Origin: Phaeodactylum tricornutum CCAP 1055/1
Lineage: Eukaryota > Bacillariophyta > Bacillariophyceae > Surirellales > Neidiaceae
Direction of reading: 5' to 3'
Length of the DNA stretch: 34,016 nt
Assembly: GCF_000150955.2 (NCBI RefSeq)
Contig: NW_002238022.1
Span: forward strand, 1-34,016
Part shown: piece by piece, positions 27,735 to 34,016 of the stretch
Layout of the letters: each line of letters begins with the position of its first letter
Numbering within the stretch: position 1 is the first letter of the stretch
Program-made: the position numbers and the translations under genes
The notes under the pieces: model-generated
Databases searched by the model: none
What the model saw: the letters and a program-made list of their open reading frames with translations, nothing else
What the model was told of the DNA's origin: nothing

Positions 27735-30549
27735 ATGGCAAAGACTGAAGAAGAGCTTGACTCCGGTCCCGACGAAGGGAGTCTTCTCGTCCTTCCTCCC
27801 GACGATAAAAAGTCCTCGCTAGCAAAGACCCAAATGATGAGTCAACGAACGATGAAGTGGACACAAACCAAGACGCCGGCGACCTCGGTTGGGAAAGCTC
27901 TCATGGAGCAAACGCAAGGATACAACAAGGCTATCAAAGGCATTCATGTTTCCAAGATCACTTCACGGGGAAAGTTTCGCTCGCGCATTTTGACCGTTAG
28001 TCACGATCGCTTCGCCTTGTTTTGCACCCATCAATCTATAAAAGGTGGATCGGGATTTCTTTCAACGATGGCTCGGAAGCTGCCTGTACCATTCATAACT
28101 CGTAAGGGTGTTCGAGGTTTCACCCAGCCCGAGGCATTGCGAGACAAGTACGTCCGCTACATCGATATCGCAGACATTGATTCGGTTCAAGTGGGTGTTG
28201 TAGGAACTCAGAAATTAGAAGCCGCCAGGGAACACAATCGCCTGAAAGGAAAAGATTCCAGGGTGGATATCCATCGAAACGAGATTGTTACAATTGTCCA
28301 CCATGGCCACGATTCCTTGGATGTGCTCATTACCAAGAAAGATGAGCGTGTCGAACTGGTTAATTGTATTCAGAAGATGCGCAAGGCATACTTCGAAGCA
28401 CAAAGGAATGTGAGCAATGAGGCTCTTCTGCTGCGCTACATTTGGTATGACGTAGATGTGAATCGGGACGGACAAATCGGTGAGACAGAATTCAACAAAA
28501 TTCTAAACCGCATCAATTTTTCAGTCAAGAATCCAGGCAAGGTCTTTAGGGAACACATCAAGTCCAAATTGAAAAGCCGAAAACAAGATGGCCTTTCGTA
28601 CCCCGAGGTGATGGAACTTCTCCAGAAGCTCAAGAAGCAAAAGAACACGTCGATGGCAAACTTAATCTGGGATGAGGTTTTTGGCATAGAGGCTGATAAA
28701 GTATCGGCGGGTCAGTTTCTCTCTAAGTTCATCCACGCTAAACAGGGACAACACAATGCATCGATCGCGAACGCCATTGAGGTTATTTCTTCTTTGAATC
28801 AAATGGAAATCAATCATCAATTTGGTGAACCCTTACTTGTTATGCCAGACGATGAGCTGAGTCGTGCTCGTTTCGAATTATATCTGTTCGATGTTATGAA
28901 TAGTGCATGTGATCCTTGGAAGCTTCAGATGATCGGCGACGTGACCCTAGATCAACCCATGTCAAAGTATTGGATCAACACCAGTCACAACACGTACTTG
29001 ACAGGGGACCAACTGCAGAGTACCAGTTCTGTTGAAATGTATATGCGATCACTCAGGCGTGGCTGCAAATGCCTCGAGCTAGACTGCTGGGATGGGGAGA
29101 AGTCTGACTCAGGGGATTACCTGCCGATTGTCTTTCACGGGCATACATTGACATCTAAGATCCTTTTTATCGACATTATTCGAGGAGTTCGGAGCTACAT
29201 GGCCTTTCACAAGTTCACCTATCCTGTAATTTTGTCGCTCGAAAATCACTGCTCTCATCCTTTCCAGCTGGCGATCGCCAAAATTCTCGAAGATGTCCTC
29301 GGCGACTACCTATATGTTCCAGCGGTTGACGTTTCGCAACATCCATTGCCATCTCCGGAGTCATTGCGAGGTAGGGTTGTTATAAAGGGCAAGCGGCCGC
29401 CTGAACCTGACGATAATGCCGAAGAATTGGCGGAACCAGTCGACGATGAAGAAGACCCCTATGATCCGAAGGCGATACCGGTGGCCGGAAAAGCTGACAC
29501 CAAGATTTCCAAACATGCCAAAATTGTTAAGGAGCTTGCTCGATTGACCCTCTTCCATGGAACTAAGTTTAAAGCTTTCGAGCAATCCATTACCGAACCG
29601 TTTTCTCATATGCATTCCATTGGTGAGGCCAAAATCGGAAAAATTCTGAGCAAGAATCCTGCAAACACAGATCTTTGGCGTCAGTACAATGTAAATCACA
29701 TGACGCGCACTTATCCGTCAGGGACGCGGGTCGACTCTTCCAATTATAATCCTCTTTTGGCGTGGTCGGTGGGTTCGCAACTTGTGGCACTGAACTTTCA
29801 GACGAGTGACACACCTTTGCTTTTGAACGATGGACGTTTTCGTGAAAACAAACACTCTGGATACGTCCTCAAGCCACCGAGCGTCCTGGGAATTGCATCA
29901 GAGACCTTGATCCGTACCAAAAAGGTCGCAACAGAGAAGGCTTGTACCGGAGGAAGTCGATGCTTTCGAGAAAAAAGCGGAGGTTTCGGAACAAGTCGTT
30001 CGTGGAGCCGATGGCGAAGTGTTCATAGCTGAATCTTCCAACTGTCGCTTGACTATACCAATTTCGCAGCAGCGCTCCCGAATTATCCCAGAAGACAATT
30101 TTCGAAAGAGAGTTCTTCCTCTGTGTGTCAGGGTCCGTGTATTATCAGGCAGCTGCTTGCCCAAACCAAGAGGAGCCAAAGCAGGGGAAGCGATCGATCC
30201 CTACGTGATTGTAACGATGCACGATGTTCTAAGGAATGAAGATGGTAAAGCCACATATGTGTATAGCTCTCATTCGACAGCTTCCGTAAACGATAACGGA
30301 TTTTGCCCAGTGTGGAACGATAAAAAGACGAAGGACTTTATCGTTAACACCCCGGAAGTCGCGATGGTACACTTTTCTTTGCGCGAGAGCGACGTTGGGT
30401 TGGACGAGAAGGTAGGAGACGCAACAATTCCGATCAACATGCTGCGACCAGGCTACAGATCAATCCAGCTTCTAGACTCCAATAACACGAGAACGGGACC
30501 GTTTGGTTTTGCAACTCTATTGGTCCAGATTCATATGACAGACATGTAA
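27735..30549 (+). CDS. Delta-type phosphoinositide phospholipase C, with one frame change
   Basis: Order of domains from the ATG at 27735: PH-like domain (about 50-215), EF-hand near 238-253 (YDVDVNRDGQIGETEF) plus a degenerate partner, catalytic X box (about 405-560), Y box (about 610-735) and a C-terminal C2 domain. Catalytic residues are present: His418 in NTSHNTYL, Glu/Asp in CLELDCWDG, His468 in FHGHTLTSKI and Glu in ILSLENHCS. The enzyme class cleaves PtdIns(4,5)P2 to diacylglycerol and IP3 in a Ca2+-dependent way. The first frame runs to a stop at 30030-30032, but the C2 domain (VRVLSGSCLPKPRG, DPYVIVTMHD) is in the next frame, ending at 30549. That second frame has a TGA at 29908-29910, so the frame change lies between 29911 and about 30029. 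No GT-AG intron of plausible size explains it. Sequence error, frameshift allele or pseudogene are all possible. Converges on the acyl-CoA-binding gene with 75 bp between. Confidence 0.88.
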
Positions 30550-30624
30550 GAGTGCCTTCCAGCTAAAGTATAGTGTTTTGTCTGTTTCACATACTGCGCA
30601 GCGATATTTAGGCGTAGCTATTCT

Positions 30625-31653
30625 TCAATGTACCATCTCTGAGGGAAGGCTGCGAAAAAGTCTTTTCATTGCTTTGGAGCCATCGTCGGCAGCACACGAC
30701 CTCGGGGTGTCGCCATCACCATCTTCTTGATCCGGACGAGCTCCATGTTGTAACAACAGGCGACAAATTTCGACGTGCCCGGCAATCACTGCAGCTTGCA
30801 GGACCGAAATGCCGTCTTGGTCAGTGGCGTTGACGTTGGCTCCATGTTCCAGCAACGCTTGCAGACAATCCAAAGATCCCTTATCAGCTGCCAAATGTAA
30901 CGCCGTTTCCCCAGATGCGTCCGCGTGCGTCACATCCACACCATCATTCAAAAGGCATTCAAGTAATGTTTTATCATTCTCACTTGCTGCTTGCAGGAAC
31001 TTCGTTTCTGGGGTCGATAAATTGCTGGTCTCTTCATGCCCCCCATTATCTACTGCCGGACGGCTAACAGCGTGCGCAAAACTATTTCCTAGCAAGTCTT
31101 CATCGACCTCTCCTTCCACTTCGTCGCGAGACTCAATCTCTTCGACAACGGCAATGTACCGCGCGGCGGCTTCTTCTGTTTTCATCCCTTGAACCTTGAG
31201 CCAGGCACTTATCTTGGCGTGTTCTGAGATACTGTTCCACGACGAACACGTTAGTTTCGCCGGCGCGTCTCCCATTGTCGTTTGCTTGAACAAGGCGTAC
31301 AGGAGAAGCCGGTCACCGTTACTTAGTCGAGAGGATGCGAAGGTTTTGACGCGAGAAGCCGCTTTTTCGAATCCTTCAACGACTTTGGCGTTTACATTTT
31401 CTTTCTGAAAGTGAACGCCTCGCCGATTCTTATCGCCGGCTCTGTCCGGAGATTGTTCGCGACTCTTCTCTAGTTTTGTTGGCGTCAATTCGTTGTCGTT
31501 GGAAAAGTCTTTCTCATTTCCGTTTTTCTTATGACAGCGACTGGCTCGGTATTGCTGGATCCAAGCAGCCCCCAGGACGACCGAAACGGCAAATACCAAC
31601 GAAGCCCATCCGCCCCCATGGTTTCTCGTCGAGCCAAGGCTTCTACTATTCAT
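30625..31653 (-). CDS. Membrane-anchored acyl-CoA-binding protein with ankyrin repeats
   Basis: 342 residues, single exon. An N-terminal transmembrane segment (about 15-31, WASLVFAVSVVLGAAW) precedes a charged linker, an ACBP domain (about 93-175) and at least three ankyrin repeats (about 216-332; ASGETALHLAADKGSLDCLQ, DQDGISVLQAAVIAGHVEIC). ACBP signatures: LLLYALFKQTTMGD with Tyr119 and Lys123, which contact the acyl-CoA; AKISAWLKVQGM, where Ile replaces the usual first Trp; and EEAAARYIAVVEEI. The order TM-ACBP-ankyrin is that of plant class II ACBPs and ACBD6-like proteins. It would bind long-chain acyl-CoA at a membrane (ER or plasma membrane) and recruit partners through the ankyrin repeats. 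Confidence 0.93.
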   Translation of the reverse strand: MNSRSLGSTRNHGGGWASLVFAVSVVLGAAWIQQYRASRCHKKNGNEKDFSNDNELTPTKLEKSREQSPDRAGDKNRRGVHFQKENVNAKVVEGFEKAASRVKTFASSRLSNGDRLLLYALFKQTTMGDAPAKLTCSSWNSISEHAKISAWLKVQGMKTEEAAARYIAVVEEIESRDEVEGEVDEDLLGNSFAHAVSRPAVDNGGHEETSNLSTPETKFLQAASENDKTLLECLLNDGVDVTHADASGETALHLAADKGSLDCLQALLEHGANVNATDQDGISVLQAAVIAGHVEICRLLLQHGARPDQEDGDGDTPRSCAADDGSKAMKRLFRSLPSEMVH

Positions 31654-32099
31654 GATGAATCGTACAAGTTGCCGGATTGGCGTGAACTGTAGTGAAGGAA
31701 ATCAAAGAGGTTTTTCTACAGGGAATATTATTTCTCGGACGGCGTTGCTCAAAGTACGAGATGGATAAATCCTCATCTACCTAAACCATCGTGCTGACAC
31801 TGAATGTCCTTCGATAGATGAAATGCAAAGGGTCCATATGGAGATGCCGCTTTTACAAACTTTGTGAGACCTACGGTAAAAGAAAGGCTGGGGTTAATTT
31901 CTTTCAAAGGGGGGGGGGGGGGGGGGGGGCTACATATTGTTCTCGCTCCACCATGAGCCTTTACTGTTGACGCGCGTACGCTCTATCAAGCTCCTGCTGG
32001 GTAGAGATATGGAGGTGAGAGATTCGGGGGAGACTCATACAGATCGTAGAGCCTTCAATAAATCCTATTTGATTAAAATCCTAGCTAGCTTGATCCGGC
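31654..32099. other. Intergenic region with a G21 tract
   Basis: 446 bases between the TatD-like gene (3' end) and the acyl-CoA-binding gene (5' end). No gene is seen. It contains a run of 21 G at 31909-31929. Confidence 0.6.
31909..31929 (+). repeat. Homopolymer of 21 G
   Basis: A pure G run preceded by TTTCAAA and followed by CTACA. Such runs are prone to slippage and may fold as a G-quadruplex. The exact length in the genome is uncertain because sequencing is poor in such runs. It lies about 255 bp upstream of the acyl-CoA-binding gene on the non-template side. Confidence 0.9.
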
Positions 32100-33272
32100 C
32101 TATCCATAGAGTCGCAAAGTGTTTTCGAAACAGGCTTCGGTGACTTGTGAGAGCGGCACGTGTCTAATGCCTGCAATGATCTCGGCAACTTGGATGATAT
32201 GGCAAGGTTCTTGTCTGCTTTTGACGGTCAATCCACTTTCGAACTTCTTTTCCGACTTCCCTTCAAAATGAGTTTTTATGTATTGATATCCAGGGTGCGT
32301 TTTCCGTACTTCACAGTAGGGGCAATCGGTTTCTAAAAGAATGCGGTCTAAACGCAAGTGCTGGGCAACTTGCAGGTTATCATCGGTTCGCAAACTGCAA
32401 CCGTTCAGCCCAATATAGAGACCAAGGTCCTCAATAAAGTCATTTGCGAGTTCGAGGGTATCGTCGAAAGAATGAACTACACCACCCGCCTTCCAGCAGT
32501 CCCGATGGGTCTGCAGAACATCATAAAGATCCTTTCCAACGTTACGATTGTGTAGAAATAGAGGAAGAGCTGTTTTGGAAGCCAATATGGTTAGTTGTTG
32601 AACGAGATACTTGTGCTGTACATCCTTTGGGCAAAATTCGAGTCGATCGTAATCCAACCCAATTTCGCCAATGGCGACAACTGTTCCATCTTTTATACCG
32701 TCCTCGGCGATTTCCAACAATTCTTGAAGCAAATCGCCCGACGATGCTTCAGAGTCTTCAAAAACTTGTTGACAGCGTGTGGGATGGACGCCGACGGTGC
32801 AGGTGAAGTCAATGCTAGGATAAAGGTCGCGCCAAGCACGTGCTTGTACGACGGCGCTCCTTGATTCTTCCACTGTACCAGCTGTGAGAATAATTCGGCG
32901 GACTCCCACTCGTGACGCACGTTCCAGTATTTGCTCTAGATCTGGTTCGTGCCGAAATTTACCGCGATACGTGCCCTTGGTAAAGCGCTCTTCCAAGAGG
33001 TTGGCACCGATATCTACGAATCGATGTTGTGATTGGCTCTTGGTACCGGCGTCAGAACACATGTTGGTGTTCATTATTTTGATAGCTACAAGTGAGCGTT
33101 GGAAACGGGACTGCTTCGAAAAGACTCCAAAAGAATGTGAGACAGTTTTCCTAGCGCTGGAAGTTAAAAAGAACAATGTTGCCTTCGAAACAGCATTCCT
33201 CATTGTCCGCAAGAGGCCGATCCTTTGCTTACCAGCGTTTGGCGTTACGATTTGAGGCTTTTGAAAATCCAT
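32100..33272 (-). CDS. TatD-family metal-dependent nuclease, TATDN1-like
   Basis: 390 residues from an ATG at 33270-33272; later Met codons (residue 24, MRNAVSKATLFFL, and residue 67, MNTNM) are alternative starts. The catalytic domain begins near residue 84 and contains the family metal-site motifs: FVDIGANL, TVGVHPTRC, AIGEIGLDYDR, LPLFLHNRN, GVVHSFD and LLETDCPYCEVR. The opening FVDIGANLLEERFTKGTYRG is close to TATDN1 rather than to bacterial TatD (which has HxH there). The domain is complete. The N-terminal 80 residues, rich in Ser/Arg/Lys, exceed the usual length (about 300 residues in animals) and could be an organelle presequence. The family acts as a 3'-5' exonuclease or endonuclease in DNA repair and degradation. 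A Mutator-like element starts 57 bp upstream of this ATG. Confidence 0.93.
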   Translation of the reverse strand: MDFQKPQIVTPNAGKQRIGLLRTMRNAVSKATLFFLTSSARKTVSHSFGVFSKQSRFQRSLVAIKIMNTNMCSDAGTKSQSQHRFVDIGANLLEERFTKGTYRGKFRHEPDLEQILERASRVGVRRIILTAGTVEESRSAVVQARAWRDLYPSIDFTCTVGVHPTRCQQVFEDSEASSGDLLQELLEIAEDGIKDGTVVAIGEIGLDYDRLEFCPKDVQHKYLVQQLTILASKTALPLFLHNRNVGKDLYDVLQTHRDCWKAGGVVHSFDDTLELANDFIEDLGLYIGLNGCSLRTDDNLQVAQHLRLDRILLETDCPYCEVRKTHPGYQYIKTHFEGKSEKKFESGLTVKSRQEPCHIIQVAEIIAGIRHVPLSQVTEACFENTLRLYG

Positions 33273-33328
33273 TTGACTGCATGTCGGTCTTTTGGTGTGT
33301 TAGGGCTCTCACTCATAGGTTTTGAAAA
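33273..33328. other. Short TatD upstream region and predicted target site
   Basis: Only 56 bases separate the TatD ATG from the inferred start of the Mutator-like element. The promoter of the TatD gene must therefore lie largely inside the element or has been displaced by it. Confidence 0.5.
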
Positions 33329-34016
33329 GAGGAAGAAGGCCTATCCGGGCGACGCCTAGCCCGCAATTCCCCTATCCGGGCCAAATCCGAGTTTTTCTAA
33401 GTAATATTTTTTGAGCGCGAAGTACCTCTTAAGTAACACAACCATTTAGCATTTTTTCCTTTATATTTGTCTATGATCGTGTAGAGTATATTCCTCATGC
33501 ATTGGCATCAGTAGCTGTTGGTGGTAAAAATCAATGCCTCCCATCCATTTGTTGCCTTTAAAGCAGTTTGCTTGGAACACTTGCTACCAACTCCTACGTG
33601 GTACAATCGCACAAAGTTACAAGTACACCAAGAGAATAAACCACCATGAGGCTAGCAGTCAGTGAAATCTTTCCTTCGTATAATGCTCTCCAGACTGCAT
33701 GGTTTTCCCACAACCAAGTACTTGAGAAAAACTACAGAATTTTGGAAAACAAATCTGGAAAGTGCTTTCGAGCCAATTGCATTTCAGCGCCTGAAAGGAA
33801 CTGGAAACAGAACGAAACAATTTGTCAGTGCCACATCAATGCAAGACCTGTGAAAAATAGCGACGGTTGCCTCACTGGAGAGTGGAAAATCTGCTCTTTT
33901 CATGGTGTGCACACTTGCTCAGATTATGAGTCCACACGAAAACGCAATTATAAGTGTTCGGTCCTCAATGCGGTTTCTCCGTCATTAAGTGGATATGTTC
34001 CAAACCGGAAGAAGCG
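33329..34016 (+). mobile_element. Left part of a Mutator-like element, cut by the window end
   Basis: The left end at about 33329 shows two CTATCCGGG boxes (33341-33349 and 33372-33380) separated by exactly 22 bases. The complete element at 15896-16683 has CTATTTGGG boxes with the same spacing and the same 11-base distance from its end. Further in, GCGCGAAGTACCTCTTAAGT matches TCGCGGGAAATACTTTTTAAGT of that element. The bases TTTTGAAAA (33320-33328) should be its left 9-bp target duplication. A frame at 33646 runs to the end of the window and is the likely transposase start. Boundary is inferred from the paired element because the right end is not in the window. Confidence 0.7.
33646..34016 (+). 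CDS. Probable Mutator-like transposase, N-terminal part
   Basis: From the ATG at 33646 (ACCACCATGAGG context; in-frame TAA nine bases upstream) 123 codons are open to the window end with no stop. The peptide holds C-x4-C (KCFRANC), further Cys/His (ICQCHI) and GEWKICSFHGVHTC. W-K-I-x6-H-x-C is the signature of the WRKY/GCM1-like zinc finger that precedes the catalytic domain in many Mutator-like transposases. The catalytic DDE region is not in the window. Assignment rests on this finger plus the inverted-repeat architecture of the surrounding element. Confidence 0.65.
   Translation, partial: MRLAVSEIFPSYNALQTAWFSHNQVLEKNYRILENKSGKCFRANCISAPERNWKQNETICQCHINARPVKNSDGCLTGEWKICSFHGVHTCSDYESTRKRNYKCSVLNAVSPSLSGYVPNRKK

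Overview
The window starts at a chromosome end. The first 216 bases are 36 perfect CCCTAA telomere units, followed by about 9.9 kb of repeat-rich subtelomere and then about 24 kb of ordinary gene-dense nuclear DNA. The organism is a eukaryote with short (68-161 bp) GT-AG introns and compact spacing. It encodes a sigma-70 factor of plastid type and a protein with a long PSSxPS stalk, a repeat style typical of diatoms. A pennate diatom such as Phaeodactylum tricornutum is the best guess. This is inference from gene content; no database was searched.

Layout. 1-216 telomere. 217-1274 subtelomeric remnants ending in a ~400 bp repeat. 1231-2559 a zinc-finger gene (-) whose 3' end runs into that repeat. 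2996-3685 a small secreted-protein gene (+) with an in-frame stop. 3978-5141 a 165-bp satellite array seeded next to an interstitial telomere tract. 5142-6639 no recognised gene, two decayed repeat ends. 6640-9147 a three-exon cell-surface protein (+). 9470-9992 a second full repeat copy and another decayed end. 10126-13554 a membrane protein with a PSSxPS stalk and a seven-bladed propeller (-). 13614-14333 a diverged direct duplication and a small foldback element. 14503-15750 the sigma factor (+). 15896-16683 a complete non-autonomous Mutator-like element. 17069-18933 a membrane SGNH hydrolase (+, 2 exons). 19211-20143 a Rab GTPase (-, 3 exons). 20947-23196 an HRI-like eIF2-alpha kinase (+) interrupted by one TGA. 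23271-26088 a kinase with cyclic-nucleotide-binding domains and EF-hands (-, 4 exons). 26440-27219 an adrenodoxin-type ferredoxin (-). 27735-30549 a delta-type phospholipase C (+) with one frame change. 30625-31653 an ankyrin acyl-CoA-binding protein (-). 32100-33272 a TATDN1-like nuclease (-). 33329-34016 the left end of an apparently autonomous Mutator-like element that runs off the window.

The genes do not form a single pathway. Several concern signalling and membranes: phospholipase C, the EF-hand/cNMP kinase, Rab, HRI-like kinase and acyl-CoA-binding protein. Two have mitochondrion-like N-termini (the EF-hand/cNMP kinase and the ferredoxin), and one is probably plastid-targeted (sigma).

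The most novel material is (i) a directional subtelomeric repeat family with six recognisable ends, all pointing away from the telomere, one of them carrying a 165-bp satellite, (ii) a matched pair of Mutator-like elements, one internally deleted and complete and one coding and cut by the window edge, which share an unusual spaced double box in their ends, and (iii) a mitochondrion-like kinase fused to two cyclic-nucleotide domains and C-terminal EF-hands.
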